Shown here: piece by piece, positions 43,778 to 53,630 of the stretch | How the letters are laid out: every line of letters begins with the position of its first letter | Position numbering within the stretch: the first letter of the stretch is position 1 | DNA from: Roseovarius mucosus | GTDB lineage: Bacteria; Pseudomonadota; Alphaproteobacteria; Rhodobacterales; Rhodobacteraceae | Reading direction: 5' to 3' | Assembly: GCF_002080415.1 (NCBI RefSeq) | Contig: NZ_CP020474.1 | Coordinates: 3,547,501-3,611,500 of the forward strand | DNA length: 64,000 nt | The notes under the pieces: model-generated | The model's database searches: none | What the model was told of the DNA's origin: nothing | The model's input: the letters and a program-made list of their open reading frames with translations, nothing else | Program-made: the position numbers and the translations under genes

Positions 43778-45376
43778 ATGACGGCAGGACGGGTCAATCC
43801 GCGCTTTCGGTTGGAAGATCAGGGAATTTTGGGGCTGGGCAAGGTTCATTACAACCTGATGGAGCCCGCCTTGGTTGCGGCTTCGGTGCAGCGCGGCGAA
43901 GGGGAATTGGGGCAGGGCGGCACGCTCTTGGTCAGCACGGGTGAATTCACCGGCCGGTCGCCCAAGGATAAGTTCACGGTGCGCACACCGACCACGGAAA
44001 ACACGATCTGGTGGGATAACAATCTGGCGATGTCGCCAGAGCATTTTCATCAGTTGCACAAGGACATGCTGGCCTATCTGGCGGGGCGCGAAGTGTTTGT
44101 GCAGGATCTGGTGGCGGGTGCGGACTCTGAGCACAGCATCAATGTGCGGCTGGTCAATGAGCTGGCGTGGCACAACCTGTTCATCCGCCACATGCTGCGC
44201 CGTCCCGAGCGTGAGGCGCTGGATCATTTCGTAGCCGATTACACGGTCATCAACTGCCCCGGTTTCAAGGCGGACGCCGCGCGGCACGGCTGCCGGTCGG
44301 AGACGGTGATCGCGGTCAATATCGACGCCAAGCTGATCCTCATCGGCAATACCGAATATGCCGGGGAAAACAAGAAATCCATCTTTGGCCTGATGAATTA
44401 CCTTCTGCCCGAAAAGGGCGTGATGCCGATGCATTGCTCGGCCAACCATGCCAAGGATGATCCCGAGGATGCGGCGGTGTTCTTTGGTCTGTCGGGCACC
44501 GGCAAGACCACGCTGTCGGCAGATCCCAACCGGACCCTGCTGGGCGATGACGAGCATGGCTGGTCGGACACAGGCACGTTCAATTTCGAGGGTGGCTGCT
44601 ATGCCAAGACGATCCATCTGAGTGCGGAAGCCGAGCCGGAAATCTATGCCACCTGCTCGATGTTCGGCACGGTGATCGAGAACATGGTCTATGACGCAGA
44701 GACGCGCGAACTGGACTATGAGGATTCGAGCCTTACAGAGAATATGCGCTGCGCCTATCCGCTGAACTATATCCCCAATGCATCGGCCACCGGGCTGGCG
44801 GGACATCCGCGCAATGTGGTGATGCTGACCTGTGATGCGTTCGGCGTGCTGCCCCCGATTGCGCGTCTGACTCCGGCGCAGGCGATGTATCACTTCCTGT
44901 CCGGGTTCACCGCCAAGATGGCCGGGACCGAGCGGGGCCTGACCGAGCCGCAGCCGGTGTTTTCCACCTGTTTCGGCGCGCCCTTCATGCCGCGTCGCCC
45001 AGAAGTTTACGGCAATCTGCTGCGCGCCAAGATCGAGAGCCAAGGCGCGTCGTGCTGGCTGGTCAATTCGGGTTGGACGGGCGGGGCCTATGGCACCGGA
45101 TCGCGGATGCCGATCAAGGCGACCCGTGCGCTTTTGACCGCAGCCCTTGATGGGTCGCTCAACGGGGTCGAGTTCCGCAAGGATGCGAATTTCGGCTTTG
45201 ACGTGCCTGTGGCCGTTCCCGGCGTGGCGGATGTGCTTCTTGATCCGCGCCGCACATGGCATGATCCGGCGGCCTATGACGCGCAAGCGGCCAAGCTGGT
45301 GCGCATGTTTGCGGATAATTTCGCGCAATATCTGCCGCATGTCGATGAAGACCTGCGCGCGGTGGCGCTGGGCTAG
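43778..45376 (+). CDS. pckA: phosphoenolpyruvate carboxykinase (ATP)
   Basis: A 532-residue ATP-type PEP carboxykinase starting [16 protein letters not shown] (43778) after AAAAGGGAGAAAG. The kinase motif is [15 protein letters not shown] (P-loop near residue 237) and the metal-binding acids lie in [11 protein letters not shown]. The oxaloacetate site includes [12 protein letters not shown] and [15 protein letters not shown]. It converts oxaloacetate to PEP, the entry to gluconeogenesis and, in serine-cycle growth, part of carbon rearrangement. It is monocistronic, followed by about 150 bases before bamD. Confidence 0.95.
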   Translation: MTAGRVNPRFRLEDQGILGLGKVHYNLMEPALVAASVQRGEGELGQGGTLLVSTGEFTGRSPKDKFTVRTPTTENTIWWDNNLAMSPEHFHQLHKDMLAYLAGREVFVQDLVAGADSEHSINVRLVNELAWHNLFIRHMLRRPEREALDHFVADYTVINCPGFKADAARHGCRSETVIAVNIDAKLILIGNTEYAGENKKSIFGLMNYLLPEKGVMPMHCSANHAKDDPEDAAVFFGLSGTGKTTLSADPNRTLLGDDEHGWSDTGTFNFEGGCYAKTIHLSAEAEPEIYATCSMFGTVIENMVYDAETRELDYEDSSLTENMRCAYPLNYIPNASATGLAGHPRNVVMLTCDAFGVLPPIARLTPAQAMYHFLSGFTAKMAGTERGLTEPQPVFSTCFGAPFMPRRPEVYGNLLRAKIESQGASCWLVNSGWTGGAYGTGSRMPIKATRALLTAALDGSLNGVEFRKDANFGFDVPVAVPGVADVLLDPRRTWHDPAAYDAQAAKLVRMFADNFAQYLPHVDEDLRAVALG

Positions 45377-45527
45377 GAGGCCCTGGCCGCCCTTTGAACC
45401 CGCGCGTGCGGTGTGCGATGGGCGGTCAAAACATGCCAAAGGCGTTTTGCACCGCAAATTAATGTGCTAGGACCGGGGCGACGCGGGCGTTACGACCCGC
45501 GCATCGCAACTGAGAGTGAGATCGCGC

Positions 45528-46376
45528 ATGAAAATCGGCACGTCCCGAGCCAGGCTATTGGGTGCCCTTGCTGTGGCCATGGTCATAGCGGGCTGTGGTG
45601 AGAGAGAAAGCGTCGAGCGCGGCAACGTCAATTATGAGAATTACACCGCGCAGCAAATTTTCGAGCGGGGTGAGTACGATCTGGCGCAGCGCGATCCCGA
45701 TTTGGCAGCCAAAAGCTTTGCCGAGGTCGAGCGGCTTTATCCTTATTCGGATCTTGCGAAGCGGGCGGTGATCATGCAGGCCTTTGCCCATCATCAGGAC
45801 AAGGCCTATGAGGAAAGCCGCGCCGCGGCCCAACGCTTTATCGACTTTTACCCGACCGATGAGGACGCGGCCTATGCGCAGTATCTTCTGGCGCTGAGCT
45901 ATTATGATCAGATCGACGAGGTCGGACGCGATCAGGGGCTGACCTTTCAGGCGTTGCAATCGCTGCGCGAAGTGATCGAGCGCTACCCCGACAGCGAATA
46001 TGCCAATTCCGCGATCCTGAAATTCGATCTGGCCTTTGACCATCTGGCCTCGAAGGAAATGGAGATCGGGCGCTATTACCTCAAGCGCGATAACTTCGCC
46101 GCTGCTGCCAACCGGTTCCGGGTTGTGGTTGAGGATTTCCAGACCACGACGCATACCGCCGAGGCGCTGCACCGGCTGGTGGAATCCTATCTGTCGCTGG
46201 GGCTGGTGAACGAGGCCCGCACGGCGGGGGCCATTCTGGGCCACAATTTCCAAGGCACCGATTGGTATGAGGACAGCTACAAGCTCTTGACCGGGCGGGG
46301 CTATACGCTGGAGGCGGCCGGAGATGGCTGGTTGCAGCAGATCTATCGGCAGACCGTTCAGGGTCGCTGGATCTAG
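45528..46376 (+). CDS. bamD: outer-membrane assembly lipoprotein BamD
   Basis: A 282-residue lipoprotein. The signal peptide ends in the lipobox VIAGC (Cys near residue 23). Five tetratricopeptide-like repeats follow, including AAKSFAEVERLYPYSDLAKRA and SLREVIERYPDSEYANSAIL. With BamA it inserts beta-barrel proteins in the outer membrane. The start at ATG 45528 is preferred over GTG 45516 because GAGAGTGAG precedes it. In many relatives lpxC lies directly upstream; here pckA does. recN follows 37 bases downstream. Confidence 0.9.
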   Translation: MKIGTSRARLLGALAVAMVIAGCGERESVERGNVNYENYTAQQIFERGEYDLAQRDPDLAAKSFAEVERLYPYSDLAKRAVIMQAFAHHQDKAYEESRAAAQRFIDFYPTDEDAAYAQYLLALSYYDQIDEVGRDQGLTFQALQSLREVIERYPDSEYANSAILKFDLAFDHLASKEMEIGRYYLKRDNFAAAANRFRVVVEDFQTTTHTAEALHRLVESYLSLGLVNEARTAGAILGHNFQGTDWYEDSYKLLTGRGYTLEAAGDGWLQQIYRQTVQGRWI

Positions 46377-46413
46377 AGGGGGCGGGGATGCCCCTGCCTG
46401 ACGGGATGGCCTG

Positions 46414-48063
46414 ATGCTGCGCGCGCTTGAGATTCGCGACATGCTGATCATTGACCGGCTGGACCTTGTGTTTCAGCCGGGTCTTAACGTGCTTACCGGC
46501 GAGACGGGGGCGGGCAAATCAATCCTTTTGGACAGTCTGGGCTTTGTGCTGGGCTGGCGCGGGCGGGCGGAATTGGTGCGCCGGGGGGCGGATCAGGGCG
46601 AGGTGGTAGCCGAGTTCGAACTGCGCCCCGATCATCCGGCGCGCGCGGTGCTGCGCGAGGCGGGATTGCCCGAAGAGGACGTGCTGATCCTGCGTCGGGT
46701 CAACAGCGCGGATGGGCGCAAGACGGCCTGGGTCAATGATCGGCGGGTCTCGGGCGAGGTGTTGCGACAGCTATCGGATGTGTTGGTAGAGTTACACGGT
46801 CAACAGGATGATCGCGGCCTGCTCGACCCCAAGGCGCATCGCGATTTGCTGGATGCTTATGGTGATCTGGGCGCGCGGCGCGAGGGCGTGCGGGCGGCGT
46901 GGCGCGATCTGGGCGCGCAGCGCAAGGCGCGCGCGGCGGCGGAGGCGGCGCAGGCGGCGTTGCGGGCCGAGGAAGAATTCCTGCGCCATGCGGTGGCGGA
47001 ACTGGATGCGCTTGACCCACAGCCGGGCGAAGAGGTGGAGTTGGACGCGCGCCGTCGCATGATGCAGGGCGCGGAGCGCATTCGCGAAGACATTGCCAAG
47101 GCCGCCGAGGCGCTGGGCCTTAACGGGGCCGAAGGGGCGGCGGGCGACGCGCTGCGCTGGCTTGAGGGGGCGGCAGAGCGGGCCGAGGGGCAGCTGGACG
47201 AGGCGATTGCCGCCATCGGCCGGGCGCTGGTGGAGCTGGACGAGGCCGGGCGCGGCGTGCTGCGCTGCCTTGAGGCGCTGGATTTCAACCCGGTGGAGTT
47301 GGAGGCGGTGGAAGAGCGGCTGTTTGCGATCCGTGGGCTGGCGCGCAAACATGGAGTTCTGGCGGATGATCTGGCAGGCTTTGCCGAGGGGCTGCGTGGG
47401 CAATTGGCGGCGCTCGACCGGGGTGATGCGGATATGCGCGCGTTGGCGGCGGCGGTGGCCGAGGCCGAGCGCGTCTATGGCGCAGAGGCCGAAGCGCTGA
47501 GCCTGGCGCGGGCCGAGGCCGCCGCGCGGCTTGATCGGGCGGTGATAGCGGAACTGGCCCCGCTCAAGATGGAGCGGGCGGTGTTCACCACCGAGATTGG
47601 CCGGGCGGAGCCGGGAGCATCGGGGCAGGACGAGGTGGTGTTTCGGGTGGCCACCAACCCCGGCGCGCCCTCTGGTCCGCTGGCCAAGATCGCCTCGGGC
47701 GGGGAGCTGAGCCGGTTTCTGCTGGCGCTCAAGGTCTGCCTGACGGGCACGAACAGTGGTGTCACGATGATCTTTGACGAGATCGACCGGGGCGTGGGCG
47801 GGGCCACGGCGGATGCGGTGGGCCGCAGGCTGGCGCAATTGGCGGCGGGTGGTCAGGTGCTGGTGGTCACGCACTCGCCGCAGGTGGCCGCGCGCGGCGC
47901 GCATCACTGGCGGGTGGAAAAGCGGGTCGAGGGGGAGGAGACGCTCTCGACCGTGCGGGCGATGCGCGGGGGCGACCGCGTGGACGAGATCGCGCGGATG
48001 CTGTCGGGCGAGCGGATCACGCCCGAGGCCCGCGCCGCCGCCGAGGCGCTGATGGAGGGGTGA
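46414..48063 (+). CDS. recN: DNA repair protein RecN
   Basis: A 549-residue SMC-like ATPase. It starts MLRALEIRDMLIIDRLDLVF and has Walker A GETGAGKSILLDSLGF (29 onward), a long coiled-coil middle (about residues 150-390, Ala/Arg/Glu-rich), the signature segment KIASGGELSRFLLALKV, and Walker B MIFDEIDRGVGGATADAV. It helps process and hold double-strand breaks for recombination repair. The gene has strongly GC-biased codons. It follows bamD and ends at a dispersed repeat (48066-48132). Confidence 0.93.
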   Translation: MLRALEIRDMLIIDRLDLVFQPGLNVLTGETGAGKSILLDSLGFVLGWRGRAELVRRGADQGEVVAEFELRPDHPARAVLREAGLPEEDVLILRRVNSADGRKTAWVNDRRVSGEVLRQLSDVLVELHGQQDDRGLLDPKAHRDLLDAYGDLGARREGVRAAWRDLGAQRKARAAAEAAQAALRAEEEFLRHAVAELDALDPQPGEEVELDARRRMMQGAERIREDIAKAAEALGLNGAEGAAGDALRWLEGAAERAEGQLDEAIAAIGRALVELDEAGRGVLRCLEALDFNPVELEAVEERLFAIRGLARKHGVLADDLAGFAEGLRGQLAALDRGDADMRALAAAVAEAERVYGAEAEALSLARAEAAARLDRAVIAELAPLKMERAVFTTEIGRAEPGASGQDEVVFRVATNPGAPSGPLAKIASGGELSRFLLALKVCLTGTNSGVTMIFDEIDRGVGGATADAVGRRLAQLAAGGQVLVVTHSPQVAARGAHHWRVEKRVEGEETLSTVRAMRGGDRVDEIARMLSGERITPEARAAAEALMEG

Positions 48064-48065
48064 GG

Positions 48066-48132
48066 TTTGGGGGCGCTGCCCCCGCCGCCCGTGCCGGGCG
48101 TCCCCCCCGAGGTATTTTTTGGCCAGATGAAA
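48066..48132. repeat. dispersed intergenic repeat, copy A
   Basis: A 67-base element: TTTGGGGGCGCTGCCCCC (self-complementary), then a variable hairpin CGCCCG-TGC-CGGGCG, then CCCCCGAGGTATT, T-rich bases and GCCAGATGAAA. The same order of blocks occurs at 53541-53608. It lies between the convergent recN and FAD-oxidase genes, where its hairpins could end both transcripts. Confidence 0.75.
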
Positions 48133-48148
48133 GTGGGGGCGGGGTGCC

Positions 48149-49525
48149 TCAATTCCTCGGTGGGACCAGTTTGCCGGGGTTGAGGATGTTGAGCGGGTCG
48201 AGGGCGTGTTTGAGTGCGCCCATCAGCGCCCAGCCGCCCCCGTGTTCGCGCTGCATATAGTCTAGTTTTCCCACGCCGATGCCGTGTTCTCCGGTGGCGG
48301 TGCCGCCAAGGGCCAGGGCGCGCGTGACCATGCGGTCGGAGGCGGCTTTGGCGGCGGTGAGTTCGTCGGGGTTGTCGGGGTCGATGAGCAGGACCGCGTG
48401 GAAATTGCCGTCGCCGACATGGCCCAGAATGGGGCCCATCACACCCGCCTGGTCGAGATCGGCGCGGGTCTCCTCGATCGCTTCGGCCAGTTTCGAGATC
48501 GGCACGCAGATGTCGGTGACGATGGCGCGCGCGCCGGGGCGCTGTCCAAGGATCGCGTAATAGGCATTGTGGCGCATGGCCCAGAGGGCGGTGCGGGCCT
48601 CGGTCTGGGTGGCCCAGTCGAAATCCGAGCCCTTGTGCTCGCGCGCCAAGGCGCCAAAGCTTTCGGCCTGTTCGGCGGTGCTGGCGGGCGTGCCGTGGAA
48701 CTCGAGCAGGAGGTGGGGTTTTTCGGGCAGGGTCATCTTGGCATGGGCGTTGACCGCGCGCACGCTTTCGGTGTCCATCAGTTCGATCCGCGCGATGGGG
48801 ATGCCGCATTGGATGGTGTCGATCACGGTGGCGACGGCATCGGCGACGCTGTCAAAGGCGCAGACCGCGGCCGATATCGCCTCGGGCTGGCCTGAGAGGC
48901 GCAGGGTGAGTTCGGTGATGAGACCGAGCGTGCCCTCGGCCCCGACGAATAGCCCGGTGAGGTCATAGCCTGAGGAGGATTTGCGCGCGCCGGTGCCGGT
49001 GCGGATCACCTCGCCCTTGGCGGTCACGACCTCGAGCGCCAGAACATTGTCGCGCATGGTGCCGTAGCGCACGGCGGTAGTGCCGCTGGCGCGGGTCGAG
49101 GCCATGCCGCCCAAAGAGGCATTGGCACCGGGATCGACGGGAAAGAAGAGGCCGGTCGCGCGCAGGGCGTCATTGAGCGCTTGGCGTGTCAGGCCCGGCT
49201 GCACCCGCGCGGTCATATCTGCCGTGGCCACGTCGAGCACGGCGTTCATCCGGCTGAAATCCACCACGATGCCGCCGCGAAAGGCCTGCGCCTGCCCTTC
49301 CAGAGAGGTGCCGGTGCCCCAAGCCACCACCGGCACGCGGTGGCGGGCGCAGAGGGTGACGATCTCGGCCACCTCTGCCGTCGTCTCGGGATAGGCCACG
49401 GCATCGGGGGGGCTGGGTGGAAAATGCGATTCGCTTTGGCCATGCAGGGCGAGATCGGACTTGGACAGGGTGATCCGTTGGCCTAGAGAGGATTGGAGGT
49501 CTGCGATGGCGCGGGCAATGTCCAT
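48149..49525 (-). CDS. FAD-binding oxidase, GlcD/D-lactate dehydrogenase-like
   Basis: A 458-residue flavoprotein starting at MDIARAIADLQSSLG (49525); the longer frame upstream has no match. The PCMH-type FAD domain (residues 40-215) holds VPVVAWGTGTSLEG and PGANASLGGMASTRASGTTA. The C-terminal FAD-oxidase cap ends with GTATGEHGIGVGKLDYM, the GHGI(G) motif of GlcD/DLD enzymes. It oxidises a 2-hydroxy acid such as D-lactate or glycolate to the keto acid, passing electrons to the respiratory chain. No GlcE or GlcF partner is adjacent, so D-lactate dehydrogenase is more likely. Confidence 0.85.
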   Translation of the reverse strand: MDIARAIADLQSSLGQRITLSKSDLALHGQSESHFPPSPPDAVAYPETTAEVAEIVTLCARHRVPVVAWGTGTSLEGQAQAFRGGIVVDFSRMNAVLDVATADMTARVQPGLTRQALNDALRATGLFFPVDPGANASLGGMASTRASGTTAVRYGTMRDNVLALEVVTAKGEVIRTGTGARKSSSGYDLTGLFVGAEGTLGLITELTLRLSGQPEAISAAVCAFDSVADAVATVIDTIQCGIPIARIELMDTESVRAVNAHAKMTLPEKPHLLLEFHGTPASTAEQAESFGALAREHKGSDFDWATQTEARTALWAMRHNAYYAILGQRPGARAIVTDICVPISKLAEAIEETRADLDQAGVMGPILGHVGDGNFHAVLLIDPDNPDELTAAKAASDRMVTRALALGGTATGEHGIGVGKLDYMQREHGGGWALMGALKHALDPLNILNPGKLVPPRN

Positions 49526-49611
49526 GGATGTGCTTTCTGAGAGAGGCGATGGGCGTAGCCTAATGCATGCCGCGCTGACGGAAAAGCGCGCGCGAGGCGT
49601 GAAGGGGAGCG

Positions 49612-51300
49612 ATGCAGGCCGAAGAGCCATCCTTTTGGGGCCAGTTGCGCCGGAGCATGGGCGAGAGCCTGCGCGAAGGCTGGCGGGTGCTGCGCAAGCG
49701 GGGTCCGAGCCAGTTTCAATTCTGGCTTATCGCTCTGGGAATCGGGATTGCCGCGGGGTTCGCGGCGCTGCTCTTTCGCAAGGGCATCACCGCCTTGCAG
49801 CAGCTGGTTTATGGCACCGAGGATGTGGCGCGTCTGCATAGTTTTGCAGAGCATTTGCCGTGGTATTGGATCCTAATGTTGCCCATCGCGGGCGGGCTGG
49901 TTGTGGGGCTGATCCTGCACCGGTTCACGCCGGATGGGCGGGTGCGTTCGGTGGCGGATGTGATCGAGGGGGCCGCTCTTTATGAGGGGCGGGTCGAGCG
50001 GCGCGAAGGTCTGGCCTCGGCTGCGGCGTCACTCATTACGCTGGGCACGGGCGGGTCTTCGGGGCGCGAAGGGCCGGTGGTGCATCTGGCGGGCGTCATC
50101 TCTAGCTGGGTGAGCGACCGCATCAATGCCGATGGTGTGACGGGGCGCGATCTTTTGGGCTGTGCCGTGGCGGCGGCGGTGTCTGCCTCGTTCAATGCGC
50201 CCATTGCCGGGGCGCTTTTTGCGCTGGAGGTGGTGCTGAGGCATTTCGCGGTGCATGCCTTTGCCCCTATCGCCATTGCCAGCGTGGCGGGCACGGTGAT
50301 CAATCGGCTGGAATTCGGCGGTGTGACCGAATTCAGCCTGCCGCAGGCGAGCGTGCTGGAATTCTATGCCGAATTGCCGGCCTTTCTGATCCTTGGGCTG
50401 ATTTGCGGGGTGGTGGCGGCGGCGCTGATGCGGGCGATCTTTTTGGCTGAGGATGTGGCCGGGCATGTGCAGGCGCGGATGGGCCTGCCGCGCTGGCTGC
50501 GGCCTGTTGGGGCGGGGGCGCTGCTGGGTCTTATGGCGATCTGGTTTCCGCATATCATCGGCGTGGGATACGAGACCACCTCGGCGGCCCTGACGGGCAA
50601 GCTTTTGTGGCATGAGGCGGCGGTGTTTGCCGTGCTCAAGGTGGTGGCGGTGGCGATCACCATTGGCGGGCGCATGGGCGGAGGCGTGTTTTCACCTTCG
50701 CTGATGGTGGGCGCGCTGACGGGGCTGGCCTTTGGCCATGTGGCGACCGCACTGTTGCCCGAGGTTTCGGGCGCGCACACGCTCTATGCATTGGCGGGCA
50801 TGGGCGCTGTGGCGGCGGCGGTGCTGGGCGCGCCCATATCGACCACGCTGATCGTGTTTGAGTTGACCGGCGACTGGCAGACGGGGCTGGCGGTGATGGT
50901 GGCGGTGTCAACCTCGACGGCGCTGGGATCACGGCTGGTGCGGCGGTCGTTCTTTCTGGCACAGTTGATGCGGCGGGGCATCCGGCTTGCGGCGGGACCG
51001 CAGGATTATCTGCTGGGGATGTTCCGGGTGTCCAAGGTGATGCGTGCGCCCGATGACGCGCGCGCAGCGGATGAGGCGCAATGCTGGTCGTTGATCGAGC
51101 AGGGGGTGTATCTGGACGTGACCGCCACGCTGGAACAGGCGATGCCGCTTTTCGAGCGGGCAAATGTGCCCTTTGTGCCGGTGGTCACGCTGTCGGGGGG
51201 GGATCAGCCGCCCGAATTGTCGGGCGCGCTGTTTCATGTGGATGCGCTCAAGGCCTATAACCGCGCCTTGGCGGCGGTGTCAGAGGAAGAGCACAGCTAA
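49612..51300 (+). CDS. ClC-family voltage-gated chloride channel or H+/Cl- antiporter
   Basis: A 562-residue membrane protein with about ten hydrophobic helices. The ClC selectivity motifs are GTGGSSGREGPVVH (GREGP with gating Glu near residue 153) and GGVFSPS near 356. The last 90 residues are cytoplasmic and lack a full CBS pair. It moves chloride or another anion across the inner membrane, by channel or antiport mode, which cannot be decided from this text. It is divergent from the FAD-oxidase gene. Confidence 0.9.
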   Translation: MQAEEPSFWGQLRRSMGESLREGWRVLRKRGPSQFQFWLIALGIGIAAGFAALLFRKGITALQQLVYGTEDVARLHSFAEHLPWYWILMLPIAGGLVVGLILHRFTPDGRVRSVADVIEGAALYEGRVERREGLASAAASLITLGTGGSSGREGPVVHLAGVISSWVSDRINADGVTGRDLLGCAVAAAVSASFNAPIAGALFALEVVLRHFAVHAFAPIAIASVAGTVINRLEFGGVTEFSLPQASVLEFYAELPAFLILGLICGVVAAALMRAIFLAEDVAGHVQARMGLPRWLRPVGAGALLGLMAIWFPHIIGVGYETTSAALTGKLLWHEAAVFAVLKVVAVAITIGGRMGGGVFSPSLMVGALTGLAFGHVATALLPEVSGAHTLYALAGMGAVAAAVLGAPISTTLIVFELTGDWQTGLAVMVAVSTSTALGSRLVRRSFFLAQLMRRGIRLAAGPQDYLLGMFRVSKVMRAPDDARAADEAQCWSLIEQGVYLDVTATLEQAMPLFERANVPFVPVVTLSGGDQPPELSGALFHVDALKAYNRALAAVSEEEHS

Positions 51301-51306
51301 AGCCGG

Positions 51307-51648
51307 TCAGACCCGTTCGACGGTCACAGAGTCGGTTGCGTAGAAGGCAATGTGATCCTTGATCTCTGCCACTTCGGGTTTGGGCGATTCATAGCTCCAG
51401 GCGGCATTCTCGAGGGTTTGGCTTTTGGTGATGATCGAGTAATAGCGCGCGTCGCCTTTGTAGGGGCAATGGCTGAATTGTTCGGTTTCATCGAGAAAGG
51501 CCATGGCGATATCCGCACGCGGGAAATAGATCACGAAAGGATAGTCCCCTTCGGTCAGTTCCAGTGCATTGCGGCTCTCGCCCAGAACGGCGCCACCAGC
51601 GCGGACCGTCCAGGTGCCTTCGGCCTTGCGAATCGTGATACGTGCCAT
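51307..51648 (-). CDS. DUF427 domain-containing protein
   Basis: A 113-residue protein with the DUF427 pattern: VVLGES-like strand (AVLGESRNALELTEGDYPFVIYFPR), then FSHCPYKGDARYYSI, and a C-terminal DHIAFYATDSVTVE. It has no signal or membrane segment. The function of DUF427 is not established; structures show a small beta-fold with a conserved CPYKG-type loop. It ends six bases after the convergent ClC gene, leaving no space for a separate terminator. Confidence 0.88.
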   Translation of the reverse strand: MARITIRKAEGTWTVRAGGAVLGESRNALELTEGDYPFVIYFPRADIAMAFLDETEQFSHCPYKGDARYYSIITKSQTLENAAWSYESPKPEVAEIKDHIAFYATDSVTVERV

Positions 51649-51712
51649 TGTCCATCCCCTTGTTCTTTGATCTTGATTTTTTGGTGTGACGCAGGAACCT
51701 AACAGGAATATG

Positions 51713-53515
51713 TCAGCTTGTCTGCGTTACTTTCTCCAACCATAGCCGCGCTTGGGGCGAAAGCAGAGGGCCAATCTTGTCGCGGCAGGCCCTGTGATAG
51801 GTATTCAGCCAGTCGCGTTCCGGTATGGAGAGCATATCACGGTCGATGAGGCGGGTATCGAGGGGTGTATAGGTCAGGGTTTCGAACCCAAGCTGCGTTG
51901 CGCCGTCGCCGTCGGGCAGCGGGTTGAGCGCTGTCACGACGATGAGATTCTCGATTCGGATGCCAAAAGCGCCCTCGCGGTAATAGCCGGGCTCGTTCGA
52001 GAGAATCATGCCTGGCTCTAGCGGCACCTCGGAGAGCCGCGAGAGGCGTTGCGGGCCTTCGTGGACGCAAAGATACACGCCAACCCCGTGGCCGGTGCCA
52101 TGGGCGTAATCCTGATCGGCCAGCCAGAGGGGTGCGCGCGCGATGGCGTCAAGGTCTCGGCCTGCGAGGCCGCGTGGGAAGCGCAGCCGCGAGATGGCGA
52201 TCATGCCCTGCAACACGCGGGTAAAGGCCGCGCGCTCGGCGGCACCGGGGGTGCCGATGGGGAGGGTCCGGGTGATGTCGGTGGTTCCGTCGAGATATTG
52301 CCCGCCACTGTCGAGCACGAGCAAGTCGCCATCAAGCAGGCGGCGGTTGCTGGCCTCGGTCACGCGGTAATGCGGCAGCGCGCCATTAGGGCCGGAGCCT
52401 GCGATGGTGTCAAAGCTGATGTCGAGGAGTTGCCCGGTGGCGGCGCGGGCCTGCTCAAGCTGGCGCACCACGTCGATTTCGGTGAGCGTGCCGGGGGATT
52501 GCGCGTCAAACCACGCCAGAAACTCGCACATTGCCGCCCCGTCGCGCAGATGCGCGCTGCGGGTGGCGGCAATCTCGGCGGGGGTCTTGCGCGCCTTGGG
52601 CAGGATGCAGGGATCGGCCCCCCAGACATGGGGCACGCCTGCCCCGTCAAGCACTTGCACCACGCGCAGCGGCACATGGGCGCGGTCAAGGCGCACCGGG
52701 CCGGGGAGGGCGGCAAGGGCGGTCTCGAAGGCCTCGGGGGGGCTGAGGGTGATCTCGGGCCCAAGATGCGCGCGGGCGGCGGCATCGAGCTTGGCGGGGT
52801 CGGTGAAGAGGGTGGCGCGCCCGTCATCGCGCAGGATGGCAAAGCCCTGTGCGACCGGGTTGCGGGGAATGTCACGGCCCCGGATGTTGAAAAGCCACGC
52901 AATCGAGTCGGTGAGGGTGAGGACCGCCGCTGTCTGGCCTGCGGCGCGCAGGGTTTCCGCCAAGGCGGCGCGTTTTTCGGCGTGGCTGGTTCCGGCGAGG
53001 GTGTCGGGCCATGGGGTGATGGCCCCCTGCGGCGGGGCGGGGCGGTCAGGCCAGATGCTGTCGATCAGATTGGTGTGGGGTTTGAGGTGGATGGCGGTGC
53101 CCGAGAGCGCCTCGGTCAGGGCGTCGATCTGTTCGGGGGTGTAGAGCCAGGGATCAAAGCCCACGGTGCCGCCCTCTGGCAGATGTTCGCGCAGCCATGG
53201 GCCAAGGCGGGTGTCGGGCCAATCAACGGGGGTGAAATGCGGGATGGCGACCTGTGCGCGAACCTGCACGCGGTAGCGCCCATCGGTAAACACGCCCGCC
53301 ACATCCGGCAGCACCGCGCAGAACCCGGCAGAGCCGGTAAAGCCGGTGAGCCATGCCAGACGATCATCGCAGGCGGCGACATATTCGCCCTGATGCGCGT
53401 CAGCGCGGGGCACGAGCCAGCCCGCAAGCCCGGCCTCGGCCATGGCGCGGCGCAAATTGGCCAGACGAGGCGGGCCCTGATCGGGGCGGGCGGATTGGGT
53501 GAAGGACTGGAACAT
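51713..53515 (-). CDS. Xaa-Pro aminopeptidase (M24B family)
   Basis: A 600-residue metallopeptidase starting MFQSFTQSARPDQGPP (53515) after AGGAGACC. It has the three-part plan of eukaryote-like aminopeptidase P: two creatinase-like N-terminal domains (residues 20-310) and a C-terminal pita-bread domain. Dinuclear metal ligands are Asp in LVLDSGGQYLDGTTDIT, His in YAHGTGHGVGVYL, Glu in MILSNEPGYY and Glu in FGIRIENLIVV. It removes the N-terminal residue before proline. The frame extends upstream into the dispersed repeat, which is not coding. Confidence 0.9.
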   Translation of the reverse strand: MFQSFTQSARPDQGPPRLANLRRAMAEAGLAGWLVPRADAHQGEYVAACDDRLAWLTGFTGSAGFCAVLPDVAGVFTDGRYRVQVRAQVAIPHFTPVDWPDTRLGPWLREHLPEGGTVGFDPWLYTPEQIDALTEALSGTAIHLKPHTNLIDSIWPDRPAPPQGAITPWPDTLAGTSHAEKRAALAETLRAAGQTAAVLTLTDSIAWLFNIRGRDIPRNPVAQGFAILRDDGRATLFTDPAKLDAAARAHLGPEITLSPPEAFETALAALPGPVRLDRAHVPLRVVQVLDGAGVPHVWGADPCILPKARKTPAEIAATRSAHLRDGAAMCEFLAWFDAQSPGTLTEIDVVRQLEQARAATGQLLDISFDTIAGSGPNGALPHYRVTEASNRRLLDGDLLVLDSGGQYLDGTTDITRTLPIGTPGAAERAAFTRVLQGMIAISRLRFPRGLAGRDLDAIARAPLWLADQDYAHGTGHGVGVYLCVHEGPQRLSRLSEVPLEPGMILSNEPGYYREGAFGIRIENLIVVTALNPLPDGDGATQLGFETLTYTPLDTRLIDRDMLSIPERDWLNTYHRACRDKIGPLLSPQARLWLEKVTQTS

Positions 53516-53540
53516 GCGGTCTCCTGCGGGGCGGTCGGGG

Positions 53541-53608
53541 TTTGGGGGCGCTGCCCCCGTCCCGGATTTCATCCGGGCCTCCCCCGAGGTATTGAGAGCC
53601 AGATGAAA
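53541..53608. repeat. dispersed intergenic repeat, copy B
   Basis: Same block order as 48066-48132: TTTGGGGGCGCTGCCCCCG, a hairpin of different sequence but same shape (CCCGGAT-TTC-ATCCGGG), then CCTCCCCCGAGGTATT and GCCAGATGAAA. Its stem differs from copy A on both sides so that pairing is kept, which suggests selection on RNA or DNA structure. It lies between cobT and the aminopeptidase gene. Confidence 0.75.
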
Positions 53609-53630
53609 CCGGCCAGAGGACACCGGGGCA

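Noticed and set aside
43652..45457. A 601-codon minus-strand frame opposite pckA
   Set aside because: pckA is unmistakable on the plus strand; the reverse frame is Arg/His-rich noise.
45377..45527. A missing or remnant lpxC upstream of bamD
   Set aside because: The gap is only about 150 bases and contains no LpxC-like text; the gene is simply not placed here.
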